This document shows positions 34,137-46,719 of a DNA stretch of 64,000 bases, piece by piece. The number at the start of each line of letters is the position of its first letter. Within the stretch, counting starts at the first letter, position 1. The position numbers and the translations under genes are program-made. The stretch is from Variovorax sp. EL159. Lineage in GTDB: Bacteria > Pseudomonadota > Gammaproteobacteria > Burkholderiales > Burkholderiaceae_C. The stretch is from positions 186,001 to 250,000 of the forward strand of contig NZ_FMUJ01000003.1 of assembly GCF_900100965.1 (NCBI RefSeq), in the 5' to 3' direction. The notes beneath the pieces were generated by a model. That model saw nothing but the letters and a program-made list of their open reading frames with translations, ran no database searches and had not been told where the DNA came from.

Positions 34137-35276
34137 ATGGCTTCTTCGACCCTTGCCACCCTCGACACGCCCGCCGCCATCGTCGAGCGCACGCGCATGC
34201 GGCACAACATCGCGCGCATGCAGCAGCGCATGAACGAACTGGGCGTGCGCTTTCGCCCGCACGTCAAGACCACCAAGTGCGCCGAGGTCGCCCGGGCCCA
34301 GCGCGATGCGGGTGCGCAGGGCATCACCGTGTCCACGCTGAAAGAGGCCGAGCAGTTCTTCGTCGATGGCTTCACCGACATCCTCTATGCGGTCGGCATG
34401 GCGCCGCACCGGCTGCCGCATGCGCTGGACTTGCGCCGGCGCGGCTGCGCGCTGGTCATCCTCACCGACGACGTGGCGTCGGCGCGCGCCATTGCCGAGT
34501 TCGGCCGCGCGCAGGGGGAGGTGTTCGAGGTGCTGATCGAAGTCGACACGGACGGCCACCGCTCCGGCATCCGGCCCGAAGACGACGCCTTGCTCGACGT
34601 GGCGCGCGTGCTGCACGACGGCGGCATGCGCCTGGGCGGCGTGATGACGCACGCCGGCTCCAGCTACGAATTCGACACGCCCGAGGCGCTGCGTGCCATC
34701 GCCGAGCAGGAGCGCGCCGGCTGCGTGCGCGCCGCGCAACGGCTGCGCGATGCGGGCCTGCCGTGCCCCGTGGTCAGCGTGGGCTCCACGCCCACCGCGC
34801 TGATGGCCGAGCGCCTGGACGGCGTGACCGAGGTGCGGGCCGGCGTCTACGTGTTCTTCGACCTCGTGATGCGCAATGTCGGCGTCTGCACCGAAGACGA
34901 CATCGCGCTGAGCGTTCTCACCACGGTCATCGGCCACCAGGCCGAAAAAGGCTGGGCCATCGTCGATGCGGGCTGGATGGCCATGAGCCGCGACCGCGGC
35001 ACGCAAAAGCAGCGGCACGACTTCGGCTACGGCCAGGTCTGCGACATCGACGGCAAGGTGCTCGACGGCTATGTGCTCAGCGCGGCCAACCAGGAGCACG
35101 GCATCCTGTCGGGCGAAGGCGCACCCGACAGCGGCATTGCCGCGCGCTTTCCGCTCGGCACGCGGCTGCGCATCCTGCCCAACCACGCCTGCGCCACCGG
35201 CGCGCAGTTTCCCGAGTACCACGCGCTGTCGGAAGACGGCCGCCTGGCGCGCTGGGGGCGCTTCCACGGCTGGTGA
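34137..35276 (+). CDS. DSD1-family PLP-dependent enzyme (D-threonine aldolase / D-serine dehydratase-like)
   Basis: 379-residue fold-type III PLP enzyme. The N-terminal alanine-racemase-like barrel carries the Schiff-base Lys in FRPHVKTTKCAEVARAQ. The C-terminal domain has a probable metal site, LPNHACATGAQFPEYHAL (His-x-Cys), as in metal-dependent D-threonine aldolase and D-serine dehydratase. It would cleave or dehydrate a beta-hydroxy-D-amino acid. It is coupled to the HAD gene and probably controlled by the divergent LysR. Confidence 0.88.
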   Translation: MASSTLATLDTPAAIVERTRMRHNIARMQQRMNELGVRFRPHVKTTKCAEVARAQRDAGAQGITVSTLKEAEQFFVDGFTDILYAVGMAPHRLPHALDLRRRGCALVILTDDVASARAIAEFGRAQGEVFEVLIEVDTDGHRSGIRPEDDALLDVARVLHDGGMRLGGVMTHAGSSYEFDTPEALRAIAEQERAGCVRAAQRLRDAGLPCPVVSVGSTPTALMAERLDGVTEVRAGVYVFFDLVMRNVGVCTEDDIALSVLTTVIGHQAEKGWAIVDAGWMAMSRDRGTQKQRHDFGYGQVCDIDGKVLDGYVLSAANQEHGILSGEGAPDSGIAARFPLGTRLRILPNHACATGAQFPEYHALSEDGRLARWGRFHGW

Positions 35277-35414
35277 CTTCCGGGGCCCGAAGGGGCTCTG
35301 GGGTCAAGGCGACAGGGCCCTTCAGCCACTGCTGGTAGCCTCTGCGGATTCTTCGAACGCGACCCCGGGCACATGGGGGCGCGAGATCCCAGTCTTCCAG
35401 GAAGGAATCCGGTA

Positions 35415-36131
35415 GTGGTTGTGACAGGCAGGAAGTGGCGCGCGAGCCTCGCGCTGATGGCGGCATTGATGGTGGGGGCGTGCACCACGGCACCCAAGGT
35501 GGCGGGGCCCGGCGAATACGTCGTGCAGCAGGGCGACACGCTCTATCGCATCGCGTCGAAGTCGGGCCGCTCGGCCGCCGACATCGCGCGCTGGAACAAC
35601 ATCCAGGACCCTGACCGCCTCGAAGCGGGGCAGGTGCTGCGCGTGGTGCCGCCGGGTGGCGCATCGTCGTCCGATGCGCCCGCGCCTTCGCGAAGCGCCA
35701 GCGGCGCCGACCGCCCGAGGCCGCCCCGGTCCACGGCGCCGGCCAGGGAGCCCGATCCGGTCGTGCCGCCCGCGTCCCGGCGCAGCGACTGGGGCTGGCC
35801 CTCGCAGGGTCCGGTTGTCGCGGGCTTCAACGGCAGCAGCAACAAGGGCATCGACATCAGCGGCAGCGCCGGCGAGGCCGTGCTGTCCATCGGCGCGGGC
35901 TCGGTGGCCGCCACCGAAACGCTGCGGGGCTACGGCAGCGTCATCATGGTTGACCACGGCGGCTCGTACATGTCGGTCTACACCAACGTGCGGACCATGC
36001 TGGTCAAGCAGGGCCAGAAGGTGCAACGCGGCCAGAAGATCGCCGAGATGGGCAGCGAGGCCAAGCTGCACTTCGAGATCCGCTACCGCGGCAAGGCCGT
36101 CGATCCGAGGCAGTACCTGCCGGCCAGATAA
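35415..36131 (+). CDS. NlpD-like LysM/M23 lipoprotein (likely non-catalytic amidase activator)
   Basis: 238-residue lipoprotein with lipobox MVGAC near residue 21. A LysM domain (GEYVVQQGDTLYRIASKSGR) is followed by a Pro/Arg-rich linker and an M23/LytM domain. The zinc-site residues are changed: GSSNKGIDISG has Asn for His, SVYTNVRTM lacks the Tyr-x-His, and KLHFEIRYRGK keeps only one His of HxH. This pattern matches NlpD, which activates cell-wall amidases instead of cutting peptidoglycan. GTG 35415 is chosen for AGGAAGGA 8 bases upstream; ATG 35373 would add a non-signal extension. It stands alone, without the pcm/rpoS neighbours of classical nlpD. Confidence 0.82.
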   Translation: MVVTGRKWRASLALMAALMVGACTTAPKVAGPGEYVVQQGDTLYRIASKSGRSAADIARWNNIQDPDRLEAGQVLRVVPPGGASSSDAPAPSRSASGADRPRPPRSTAPAREPDPVVPPASRRSDWGWPSQGPVVAGFNGSSNKGIDISGSAGEAVLSIGAGSVAATETLRGYGSVIMVDHGGSYMSVYTNVRTMLVKQGQKVQRGQKIAEMGSEAKLHFEIRYRGKAVDPRQYLPAR

Positions 36132-36211
36132 GAAAGCGCTGAGCTGAAAAGAGGGCCGTGCTTCCCGGGTGCCATCGTGCCCGGGCCAACGGCGCTACAC
36201 TCCCGCCGCAC

Positions 36212-36598
36212 ATGTCGTCCCGCTCCGCCTTCCATCGCTGCACGACCGCGTTCCTCGTGGTCCTGTCGCTGCTGTTCTCGCAGCTGGCGCTGGCAAGCTA
36301 CGTGTGCCCGGGCGTGCCCGACACCTCGTCGATGGCGCAGATGATGGCGTCGGGCGAGCCCTGCGAAGGCATGGACATGGCGCAGCCCGTGCTGTGCTAC
36401 CAGCACGCGGCCGACATGTCGCTGTCGTTCGAGCCGGTGAAGCTGGCCACGCCGTCGCTGCCCGCCATCGTGCAGGTGGTGGTGATGCCACTGGTGCTCG
36501 TGTCGGAGGGCCATGCGCTCCCGGTGCAGGCCCAGCCCGAACAGCAGCATCCACCACCCGACCCCGTCTTTCTCGCCACGCGCAGACTTCGCGTCTGA
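36212..36598 (+). CDS. Small periplasmic Met/Cys-containing protein of the copper cluster
   Basis: 128-residue exported protein with a signal sequence (FLVVLSLLFSQLALA, cleavage after LAS/ALA). The mature part contains possible metal ligands: MAQMMASGEPCEGMDMAQ and VLCYQHAADMS. I do not recognise a named family, but similar small proteins precede cusCBA-type operons. cusC follows after 76 bases, so it is probably part of that operon. ATG 36212 is chosen for the signal peptide. Confidence 0.65.
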   Translation: MSSRSAFHRCTTAFLVVLSLLFSQLALASYVCPGVPDTSSMAQMMASGEPCEGMDMAQPVLCYQHAADMSLSFEPVKLATPSLPAIVQVVVMPLVLVSEGHALPVQAQPEQQHPPPDPVFLATRRLRV

Positions 36599-36674
36599 AA
36601 TTTCCGTCGACTGACCGGTGCTGGCGCGGCTTGTCCGCTCGCCAGCGATTGCCTCGTTCGTCTGCGGAGTTTTC

Positions 36675-37910
36675 ATGTCCATTCCTTTTCCGCGCGCGGC
36701 CGCCCTGGCCGCCGCGTTATCGCTGCCGTGCCTTGCGGCGGCCGCACCTCTTTCCTTTGACGCGGCCCTTCGGCTTGCCGTCCAGCGCTCCGAGGCGGCG
36801 CGTGCCGCCCGTGCCGGCGTACTGAGCGCCACGGAGGCCTCCCGTGCCGCGGCGCAGTTGCCCGATCCGACCTTGCGCGTCGGCATCGACAACCTGCCCG
36901 CGACAGGGCCGGATCGCTTCAACACCACGCGCGATTCGATGACGATGAAGCGCATCGGCATCAGTCAGGAATGGCTGTCCGCCGACAAGCGGGCCGCGCG
37001 GCAGGCCGCGGCCGACGCTTCGGTCGGGCGCGAGGCGGTACAGGCACGCGTCGCCGCGGCCGATGCCCGCCTGCAAGCCGCGCTCGCGTACCTCGACGCG
37101 TTCTACGCAGGCGAGACCCTGAAGCTCGCCACCCTCATGGAGCACCACGCCCATGAAGAGCTGGAAGCCTCGCGCACACGCCTGTCCTCGGCCTCGGGAA
37201 GCAGCCAGGACGTGCTGGCACTGGCCGGCGCGCGGGGCATCTCGGAAGACGAGACGGCCGAGATCCGGCAACAGCAGAACACCGCCCGCGTCGCGTTCGA
37301 GCGCTGGGTCGGCATGCCGCCCGGCGAGCTGGCGCCGCCCGACGTCATCCCGCTCCCCAGCGAGCAGGACTATGTCGCCGGCCACCCCGCGGTCGCGGCG
37401 ATGCAGCGCGATGTCGATGTGGCCAGCCGCGCGGCCGACGTCACCGCGTCGAACCGCAAGCCCAACTGGACCTGGGAGGTGTCTTACGGCCAGCGTACCG
37501 GCTATGCCGACATGGTGTCGGTGGGCGTGAGCATTCCGCTGGCCGTGGCGCCCGGCGAGCGGCAGGACCGCGATACCGCAAGCCGGTGGGCCCTGGTCGA
37601 CAAGGCCGAAGCCGACCTGGCCGAAGCCACCCGGGCCGCGACCGCCGAGTACCGGTCGCTGTCAGGCGATGCGCAACGCCTGCAGCAACGCATCGACCGC
37701 TATCGCAGTGGCGTCGTCGTGCCCGCCGCGCAAAGAACGGCCGCCGCGTTGGCGGCCTACCAATCGAGCCAGGGCAGTCTCGTCGTCCTGTTCGAGGCAC
37801 GGCACGCCGAGGTCGAGGCGCAGCGCAAGCTGCTGACGCTGCAGCGCGACCTTGCCAAGACCCGAATCCAACTGGCCTTCCGGCCGCTGACCGCCGAGGT
37901 GGCGCAATGA
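36675..37910 (+). CDS. cusC: CusC-like outer-membrane efflux factor (TolC family)
   Basis: 411-residue outer-membrane component of a heavy-metal RND efflux pump. A signal peptide ([16 protein letters not shown]) is followed by long alpha-helical TolC repeats ([59 protein letters not shown]). There is no lipobox Cys of the E. coli CusC type. ATG 36675 has GGAG 5 bases upstream. Its TGA overlaps the cusB ATG. The assignment to copper/silver comes from cusB, cusA and cusF downstream. Confidence 0.85.
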   Translation: MSIPFPRAAALAAALSLPCLAAAAPLSFDAALRLAVQRSEAARAARAGVLSATEASRAAAQLPDPTLRVGIDNLPATGPDRFNTTRDSMTMKRIGISQEWLSADKRAARQAAADASVGREAVQARVAAADARLQAALAYLDAFYAGETLKLATLMEHHAHEELEASRTRLSSASGSSQDVLALAGARGISEDETAEIRQQQNTARVAFERWVGMPPGELAPPDVIPLPSEQDYVAGHPAVAAMQRDVDVASRAADVTASNRKPNWTWEVSYGQRTGYADMVSVGVSIPLAVAPGERQDRDTASRWALVDKAEADLAEATRAATAEYRSLSGDAQRLQQRIDRYRSGVVVPAAQRTAAALAAYQSSQGSLVVLFEARHAEVEAQRKLLTLQRDLAKTRIQLAFRPLTAEVAQ

Positions 37911-39430
37911 ACAGAACACACACGATGGGCGCTGCTGCGCTGGCCGCCTTGTTGCTCGCCACGGGCGCTTTCTACCTGGGCCGCAAGACGGCCCAGCCTG
38001 CGGATACGTCGATGGCCGCGCCAGCGACCGCCGATGGCCGCAAGGTTCTCTACTGGCACGACCCGATGGTGCCGGGCCAGCGCTTCGACAAGCCCGGCAA
38101 GTCGCCCTTCATGGACATGCAGTTGGTCCCGGTGTATGCCGACAGCGCAACGGGCGCGAGCGGCAGTGGAGAAGAACAGGGCGTGAAGATCAGCCCCTCG
38201 ATTCAGCAGAACCTGGGCATCCGCTACGCCAGCGTGCGGCGGGAGGCCAGTGCCACGTCGTTCGACGCGGTCGGCAGTGTGCAGTTCGACGAACGGCTCA
38301 GCGTCGCCGTGCAGACCCGCGTTGCCGGCTATGTCGAACACCTGTCGGTGCGCGCGCCGATGGAGCGTGTGCGCAAGGGGCAGGCCCTGGCGACGGTCTT
38401 CGCGCCGGAATGGCTTGGCCCGCAGAACGAGCTGCTTGCGCTGAAGCGGTCCGGTGTTTCATCAGACCTCATCGCGGCGGCGCGCGAGCGCATGCGCGCC
38501 ATGTCCATCCCGGCCGATCTCGTCCGGCACAGCGAAGAGACGGGCACCGCGCAGGCGCGCTACGTTCTCGCCGCGCCGGCCGATGGCGTCGTGGCCGAAC
38601 TGGGCGTGCGCGAAGGCGTCGCGGTCACGCCAGGCATGACGCTGTTCCGCATCGCAGGCCTCGAAAAAGTCTGGGCGGTGGTCGAAATTCCGGAAGCACA
38701 AGCGGTGCACCTCGCGCGCGGCCAGAAGGTCAGGGCGAGCCTGCAGGCCGATGCGTCGCAGTCTTTCGACGGCACGCTGGACGAGATCCTTCCCGAAGTG
38801 AATGCGGCCACGCGAACCCTGAAGGCCCGCTTCGAGGTCGACAACCGCAGCGGAAAGCTCGTACCCGGCATGCTGCTTCGGCTGCAGGTGGCCAGTGCCG
38901 GCAGTACCCGGTTGGTGGTACCCGCCGAAGCCGTGATCCGCACCGGCAAGCGCGCCGTCGTCATCGTGCGCAAGGCCGACGGCGCCTTCGAGCCGCGAGA
39001 CGTGTCGCTGGGCGTGGACCTCGGCGACGACATCGAAGTCGTCTCGGGCCTCGCCGATGGCGACCAGGTGGTGGCCAGCGGCCAGTTCCTGATCGACTCC
39101 GAAGCGCGGCTGCGCTCGGTGTTGGGCAACATGGCGGCGCCAGCAGCCTCGCCGACCACGGGCACTTCGGCGCCAGCCGCGATGGTCCACAAGGCAGAAG
39201 GCAAGGTCGAAAGCGTGGCGCCCGACGGCATCACCATCTCGCACGGCCCCGTCGCAACGCTCAAATGGCCCGCCATGACGATGGGCTTCGCCAAGGCCAC
39301 GCCAGAGGCCTTCCCCGACATCAAGCCCGGCGACACGGTCCGCTTCGAGTTCAGGGAAGGCGGCCCCACGGGCTACGAGCTGGTCTCGGTGCAGCGCGTG
39401 AACAACCCGCAGCAAGGCGCCAAGCCATGA
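37907..39430 (+). CDS. cusB: CusB-like periplasmic adaptor with fused CusF domain
   Basis: 507-residue membrane-fusion protein. Order: N-terminal anchor ([19 protein letters not shown]), a heavy-metal-binding YHS-like motif ([20 protein letters not shown] then [11 protein letters not shown]), lipoyl/hairpin and beta-barrel adaptor domains ([40 protein letters not shown]), and a C-terminal CusF-type copper-binding domain (about residues 425-490: [20 protein letters not shown] with the W..M.M ligand set). The fusion lets the adaptor carry its own copper chaperone. ATGA overlaps join it to cusC and cusA. Confidence 0.92.
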   Translation: MNRTHTMGAAALAALLLATGAFYLGRKTAQPADTSMAAPATADGRKVLYWHDPMVPGQRFDKPGKSPFMDMQLVPVYADSATGASGSGEEQGVKISPSIQQNLGIRYASVRREASATSFDAVGSVQFDERLSVAVQTRVAGYVEHLSVRAPMERVRKGQALATVFAPEWLGPQNELLALKRSGVSSDLIAAARERMRAMSIPADLVRHSEETGTAQARYVLAAPADGVVAELGVREGVAVTPGMTLFRIAGLEKVWAVVEIPEAQAVHLARGQKVRASLQADASQSFDGTLDEILPEVNAATRTLKARFEVDNRSGKLVPGMLLRLQVASAGSTRLVVPAEAVIRTGKRAVVIVRKADGAFEPRDVSLGVDLGDDIEVVSGLADGDQVVASGQFLIDSEARLRSVLGNMAAPAASPTTGTSAPAAMVHKAEGKVESVAPDGITISHGPVATLKWPAMTMGFAKATPEAFPDIKPGDTVRFEFREGGPTGYELVSVQRVNNPQQGAKP

Positions 39431-42400
39431 TCGCCGCGCTCATCCGCTGGTCGGTCGGCAACCGCTTCCTGGTGCTGATCGCGACCGTGTTCCTGGTGGC
39501 TGCCGGCTGGTGGTCGGTGGCCCGCACCCCGCTCGACGCATTGCCCGATCTCTCCGACACGCAGGTCATCATCCGCACGCCTTTCCCCGGCAAGGCGCCG
39601 CAGGTGGTCGAAGACCTCGTGACCTATCCGCTGACCACCACCATGCTCAGCGTGCCCGGCGCCAAGACCGTGCGCGGCTATTCCTTCTTCGGCGATTCCT
39701 TCGTCTACGTGCTGTTCGACGACAAGACCGATCCGTACTGGGCACGCTCGCGCGTGGTGGAGTACCTGAACCAGGTGCAGAGCAAGCTGCCCGCGGGCGC
39801 CAACGCCTCGCTGGGGCCTGACGCCACAGGCGTCGGCTGGGTCTACGAATACGCACTGGTCGACCGCACGGGCGCGCGCGACATCGGGCAGCTGCGTGCG
39901 CTCAACGACTGGTTCCTCAAGTTCGAGCTGAAGACGGTGCCCGACGTGGCCGAGGTCGCCAGCATCGGCGGCATGGTGCGTCAGTACCAGGTGGTGCTCG
40001 ACCCCGACCGCATGCGCGCGCTGGGCATCACGCAGCAGGCGGTGGTGGAGGCCCTGCAGAAGGCCAATCAGGCATCGGGCGGCTCGGTGGTCGAATTCGC
40101 CGAGGCCGAGTACATGGTGCGCTCGCGCGGCTACCTGCGCTCGCTGGACGACTTCCGCACGATCCCGCTCGCCGTGTCCGGTGCCACGCCAGTGCTGCTG
40201 CGCGACGTGGCGACGGTGCAGGTCGGCCCCGAGATGCGGCGCGGCATTGCTGAGCTGGACGGCGAGGGCGAAGTGGCCGGCGGCGTGATCGTCATGCGCT
40301 CGGGCAAGAACGCCCGCTCGACCATCGAGGCCGTCAAGGCCAAGCTCGATGCGCTCAAGCCCAGCCTGCCGCCGGGCGTCGAGATCGTGCCGACCTACGA
40401 CCGCTCGCTGCTGATCGACCGCGCCGTCGATAACTTGCGCGGCAAGCTGATCGAGGAATTCATCGTCGTCGCGCTGGTCTGCGCGGTCTTCCTGTTCCAT
40501 CTGCGCTCGGCGCTGGTGGCGGTTGTGGCCTTGCCGGTCGGCGTGCTGGCCGCGTTCATCGTCATGCACTGGCAGGGCGTCAACGCCAACATCATGTCGC
40601 TGGGCGGCATCGCGATTGCCATCGGTGCGATGGTGGACGGCGCCATCGTGATGGTCGAGAACGTGCACAAGCACATCGAGGCCTTCGAGACGGTGCACGG
40701 CCGGCAGCCCACCGTGCCGGAGCGGTGGCAACTCGTTGCCGATGCGTCGGTGGAGGTCGGGCCCGCGCTGTTCTTCTCGCTGCTGGTGATCACGCTGTCC
40801 TTCGTGCCGGTGTTTTCGCTCGAAGCGCAGGAGGGGCGGCTGTTCTCGCCGCTGGCCTTCACCAAGACCTACGCGATGGCGGCCGCCGCGGGCCTGTCGG
40901 TCACGCTGATTCCGGTGCTCATGGGCTACCTGATCCGTGGGCGCATTCCGCACGAGGCCGCCAACCCCGTCAACCGCCTGCTGATGGCGGTGTACCGGCC
41001 CGCGCTGGAGCTGGTGCTGCGCTTTCCCAAGGGAACGCTGGTGGTGGCCGCCTTGCTGCTGGCGCTGACGGCGGTGCCGCTGATGCGGCTGGGCGGCGAG
41101 TTCATGCCGCCGCTGGACGAAGGCGATCTGCTCTACATGCCGTCCGCGCTGCCGGGCCTGTCGGTGTCTAAGGCTTCGGAACTGCTGCAGCAGACCGACC
41201 GCCTCATCAAGACCGTACCGGAGGTCGCGCGCGTGTTCGGCAAGGCAGGCCGCGCGGACACAGCGACCGACCCGGCCCCGCTCGAGATGTTCGAGACCAC
41301 CATCCAGTTCAAGCCGAAGGCGCAATGGCGCGCGGGCATGACAGCCGACAGGCTGGTCGAGGAACTGGACCGCGCGGTGAAGGTACCGGGCCTGACCAAC
41401 GTGTGGGTGCCGCCCATCCGCAACCGCATCGACATGCTGGCGACCGGTATCAAGAGCCCGGTGGGCATCAAGGTGGCGGGCGCGGACCTGGCCACCATCG
41501 ATGCGCTGACCACGCAGATCGAGGCGGCGGTGAAGAACGTTCCCGGTGTGTCGTCGGCATTGGCGGAGCGGCTGACGGGCGGGCGCTACATCGACGTCGA
41601 TGTCGACCGGCTGGCCGTCGCGCGCTACGGGCTTTCGGTGGCCGACGTGCAGGCCGTGGTGTCCACGGCCATCGGCGGCGAGAACGTGGGCGAGGTCATC
41701 TCGGGCCGCGAGCGCTATCCGATCAACGTGCGCTACCCGCGCGAGATCCGCGATTCGCTCGAACGGCTGCGGCAGTTGCCCTTCGTGACTGCGAAGGGCG
41801 CTCAACTGCTGCTCGGCGACGTGGCAAAGATCGCCATCGAAGACGGTCCGCCGATGCTGCGCAGCGAAAACGCGCGCCTGTCGGGGTGGGTGTACGTCGA
41901 TGTGCGCGGCCGCGACCTGCGCTCCGCCGTCAACGACATGCAGGCCGCCGTCGACAAGGCCGTGAAGATGCCCGCCGGCTATGCCGTGTCGTGGTCGGGC
42001 CAGTTCGAGTACCTGGAGCGCGCGACCGAGCGGCTGAAGCTGGTCGTGCCGGTCACGCTGGCGGTCATCTTCGTGCTGCTCTATCTGCTGTTCCGCTCGT
42101 TCGCCGATGCAGCGCTGGTGATGGCGGCCGTGCCGTTTTCGCTCATCGGCGGCTTCTGGCTGATCTGGGCGCTGGGCCATTCGATCTCGGTCGCCACGGC
42201 GGTGGGCTTCATCGCGCTGGCCGGCGTGGCGGCCGAGTTCGGCGTGGTGATGCTGGTCTACCTGAAGAACGCGCTGGCACGGCGCCTCGAAGCCGGCGAA
42301 CCAATGAACGACGACACGCTGCTGGCCGCCATCCGCGAAGGCGCGGTGCTGCGCGTGCGGCCCAAGGCGATGACCGTGGCCGTGGTGATGGCCGGCCTGC

Positions 42401-42603
42401 TGCCCATCCTGTGGGGCAGCGGCACCGGCTCGGAGGTGATGACGCGCATCGCCGCGCCGATGGTCGGCGGCATGGTCACCGCGCCGCTGTTGAGCATGCT
42501 GGTCGTTCCGGCTGCCTGGTTCCTGTTGCGCCGGCGTGGCGATGCTGCGCGCCCCCGTTCTCCCGCTGTTTCCATTCAACCCACCGAAGGAGTTACCCGA
42601 TGA
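39427..42603 (+). CDS. cusA: CusA-like heavy-metal RND efflux transporter
   Basis: 1058-residue inner-membrane proton-driven pump of the HME-RND family. CusA-type signatures: [40 protein letters not shown] and [13 protein letters not shown]. The proton-relay Asp lies in [21 protein letters not shown] Met in [20 protein letters not shown] is at the position of a CusA copper-binding Met. Twelve hydrophobic segments in two clusters and the expected length support an intact pump for Cu(I)/Ag(I). It overlaps cusB and cusF. Confidence 0.95.
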   Translation: MIAALIRWSVGNRFLVLIATVFLVAAGWWSVARTPLDALPDLSDTQVIIRTPFPGKAPQVVEDLVTYPLTTTMLSVPGAKTVRGYSFFGDSFVYVLFDDKTDPYWARSRVVEYLNQVQSKLPAGANASLGPDATGVGWVYEYALVDRTGARDIGQLRALNDWFLKFELKTVPDVAEVASIGGMVRQYQVVLDPDRMRALGITQQAVVEALQKANQASGGSVVEFAEAEYMVRSRGYLRSLDDFRTIPLAVSGATPVLLRDVATVQVGPEMRRGIAELDGEGEVAGGVIVMRSGKNARSTIEAVKAKLDALKPSLPPGVEIVPTYDRSLLIDRAVDNLRGKLIEEFIVVALVCAVFLFHLRSALVAVVALPVGVLAAFIVMHWQGVNANIMSLGGIAIAIGAMVDGAIVMVENVHKHIEAFETVHGRQPTVPERWQLVADASVEVGPALFFSLLVITLSFVPVFSLEAQEGRLFSPLAFTKTYAMAAAAGLSVTLIPVLMGYLIRGRIPHEAANPVNRLLMAVYRPALELVLRFPKGTLVVAALLLALTAVPLMRLGGEFMPPLDEGDLLYMPSALPGLSVSKASELLQQTDRLIKTVPEVARVFGKAGRADTATDPAPLEMFETTIQFKPKAQWRAGMTADRLVEELDRAVKVPGLTNVWVPPIRNRIDMLATGIKSPVGIKVAGADLATIDALTTQIEAAVKNVPGVSSALAERLTGGRYIDVDVDRLAVARYGLSVADVQAVVSTAIGGENVGEVISGRERYPINVRYPREIRDSLERLRQLPFVTAKGAQLLLGDVAKIAIEDGPPMLRSENARLSGWVYVDVRGRDLRSAVNDMQAAVDKAVKMPAGYAVSWSGQFEYLERATERLKLVVPVTLAVIFVLLYLLFRSFADAALVMAAVPFSLIGGFWLIWALGHSISVATAVGFIALAGVAAEFGVVMLVYLKNALARRLEAGEPMNDDTLLAAIREGAVLRVRPKAMTVAVVMAGLLPILWGSGTGSEVMTRIAAPMVGGMVTAPLLSMLVVPAAWFLLRRRGDAARPRSPAVSIQPTEGVTR

Positions 42604-42946
42604 AAGTTCTGCATCCCCTCGCGTTCGCGCTGCTCGTTGCATCGGCCGTTGCGGCCCAGGCCCAGATGTCGAAGGACGCGATGTCGTCCATGAAGCCCGC
42701 CGCGCCGGCGCCGCAAACGGCAGCCGGCATGCTGACCGATGCGGTCGTGCAGAAGATCGACACGGCGGGCGGCGTGATCGTGCTCAAGCACGGCGACATT
42801 CCGAACCTCGCCATGCCGGCCATGACCATGGGCTTCGACGTTGCCGACAGGAAGATGCTCGACGGGGTGAAGGCCGGCGACAAGGTCCGGTTCCATGTGG
42901 AGGTCATGAAGGGCAAGCCCACCGTGACCCACATGGAAGCCGCGCG

Positions 42947-42950
<4 letters not shown>
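42600..42950 (+). CDS. cusF: CusF-like periplasmic copper chaperone
   Basis: 116-residue exported protein. After a signal peptide ([13 protein letters not shown]) comes a CusF fold with [16 protein letters not shown], containing the conserved M.M copper site. The expected Trp is absent: [11 protein letters not shown] replaces the LKWPAMTM form found in the CusB fusion. It is the last gene of the cus operon (ATGA overlap with cusA). Its TAG overlaps the convergent copA stop at a CTAG palindrome. Confidence 0.9.
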
Positions 42951-45196
<2,246 letters not shown>

Positions 45197-45271
45197 TCGG
45201 GTTCTCTCACGGGAAACCAGAGGTTGCAGGGGTTGCGAGCGGTGCGCGTGGCACGCGTGGTGCCGGATCGA

Positions 45272-45463
45272 TCACTTCGGCGGATAGCCCGCTTCGGCCA
45301 GGGCGGCCACGACGGACGCGCGGTCCTCGGTGGTGTCGATGCGCACCGTTCGCGTCGGCATGTCGAACTCGATCCGGGCCTGGGCGTCCAGGTTCTTGAT
45401 GGCCCGGGCGACCCGGCTGGCGCAACCGCCGCAGGTCATCGACTGGATTTCGAACTCTTGCAT
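45272..45463 (-). CDS. copZ: CopZ-like heavy-metal-associated chaperone
   Basis: 63-residue cytoplasmic metallochaperone consisting of one HMA domain. The metal-binding MTCGGCASRVARAIKNLDAQ (CxxC) and AALAEAGYPPK end are typical. AAGGAG sits 5 bases before the ATG at 45463. It would deliver Cu(I) to the downstream copA ATPase, whose own N-terminus lacks an HMA domain. Confidence 0.93.
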   Translation of the reverse strand: MQEFEIQSMTCGGCASRVARAIKNLDAQARIEFDMPTRTVRIDTTEDRASVVAALAEAGYPPK

Positions 45464-45493
45464 GGGGGACTCCTTCGTTGAAATTGACGCCAG

Positions 45494-45507
45494 TGTCAGG
45501 ATTGACA
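45494..45507. promoter_or_regulatory. Inverted repeat upstream of copZ
   Basis: TGTCA-GGAT-TGACA is a perfect 5-bp inverted repeat 31 bases before the copZ start. On the minus strand an upstream TTGACC could serve as a -35 box with 19-base MerR-class spacing. It is a candidate copper-responsive operator, regulator unknown: no merR or cusRS gene is in the window. Confidence 0.4.
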
Positions 45508-45698
45508 TGGTGTGAAGGTCAAGCGGTATGCCCGCTGAATACGGCGCGGCCGAAGGGTTATTGGCAGGAATCTTGCTGCGCCGCCGCATCCGCTCGGGCA
45601 ACTCCCCATGGCACGAAGCGGCTAGCGCCGGTAAATTGCCCGCACGCCCACCGGCGCGCAAGCAATCGATTTCCCCACTTTGGCCCTCAGGAGTGTTC

Positions 45699-46715
45699 GT
45701 GGACGCATGGTCGAGCCAGCAGCTTTCTCCCCTGTACGGGCGCGAGGTCTTTCGCTCGCACGAGGCGGACGAGACGCACGAGCGCGTGGCGCATGAGCTG
45801 AAGGCGCACCGCAGCGTCTGGGGGCGCGGCAATGTCGATGCGATCTTCTGCCGCGCCGAGCTGAGCGCACTGTCGCTGTGCATCCTGCGCTATGGCTGCG
45901 ACGTCGACATCGAGCCCGATGCCTTGGGCAACTTTGTGCTGGTGCAGATGCCGCTGCGGGGCCATGCCGAGATCCACACCGGCGGGCAGACGCTGCAGAT
46001 ACACCCTGGCCAGGGCGCGGTGGTGTCCGCGCACAAGCCGGTGCGGCTGCGCTGGCATGCCGACTGCGAACAGCTGATGCTGAAGATCGAACTCAGCCGT
46101 CTGCAAGAGGTGGCCCGCCGCGCCTTCGCAACGCGCCATTCACACGACGTGGGCGAGATCGATTTCGAGATGCCGCTGCGGCTCGACGATGCTGCCGGTA
46201 CGCAGTGGTGCCGCATGGTGGCCAACCTTGCGTCGCTGTTGCCGGCTTCAAGCGACAGCTCGCCGTACGACCCGCGCTGGCTCGCGCACTGCGAAGACAA
46301 CCTCATGCTCTACCTGCTGTGCCACCGGCCCAACTCGGTACGCCGGCAGCACGAGGCCCTGCGGATCGGCTCGGAAACCACCAGCCTGCGGCAACTGCGG
46401 CGGGCCGAGGAGTTCATGCGCAGCCATCTCGAAGCCGCGCTGTCGCTGGAAGAAGTGGCACAGGCCGCCGGGGTCAACCGCCGTACGCTGGCGCTGCTGT
46501 TCCGGCGCTACCGCGATCTTTCGCCGATGGAAGTGCTGCGCAACATGCGGCTCGATGCCGCGCACGAACAGCTGGCGCGCCACGACGGCACGAGCGTGAC
46601 GCAGATCGCGCTCGACTGCGGTTTCTCGCACCTGAGCCGCTTTGCCGCCTGCTACCGCGAGCGCTTCGGCCAGCTCCCGCGCGACACTTCGCGGGAGCCT
46701 GGCGCCAGGCACTGA
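45699..46715 (+). CDS. AraC-family regulator of the aromatic dioxygenase block
   Basis: 338-residue AraC/XylS regulator. The N-terminal sensing domain is of the AraC_binding_2 type (VDIEPDALGNFVLVQMPLRG, GQTLQIHPGQGAVVSAHKPV). The C-terminus has two helix-turn-helix motifs (LSLEEVAQAAGVNRRTLALL; GTSVTQIALDCGFSHLSRFA). Family members with this N-domain (AndR, BenR, XylS) respond to aromatic acids. GTG 45699 is chosen because AGGAG lies 5 bases upstream; the open frame to 45528 has no homology. It neighbours the dioxygenase operon and probably activates it. Confidence 0.87.
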   Translation: MDAWSSQQLSPLYGREVFRSHEADETHERVAHELKAHRSVWGRGNVDAIFCRAELSALSLCILRYGCDVDIEPDALGNFVLVQMPLRGHAEIHTGGQTLQIHPGQGAVVSAHKPVRLRWHADCEQLMLKIELSRLQEVARRAFATRHSHDVGEIDFEMPLRLDDAAGTQWCRMVANLASLLPASSDSSPYDPRWLAHCEDNLMLYLLCHRPNSVRRQHEALRIGSETTSLRQLRRAEEFMRSHLEAALSLEEVAQAAGVNRRTLALLFRRYRDLSPMEVLRNMRLDAAHEQLARHDGTSVTQIALDCGFSHLSRFAACYRERFGQLPRDTSREPGARH

Positions 46716-46719
46716 ACGC

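Noticed and set aside
35277..35414. Riboswitch or RNA gene before the NlpD-like gene
   Set aside because: The region has some GC-rich self-complementarity but no recognisable conserved fold or T-run.
39373..42642. 1089-codon minus-strand frame
   Set aside because: Antisense shadow of cusA; low-complexity Arg/His/Gln composition and no ribosome-binding site or recognisable domain.
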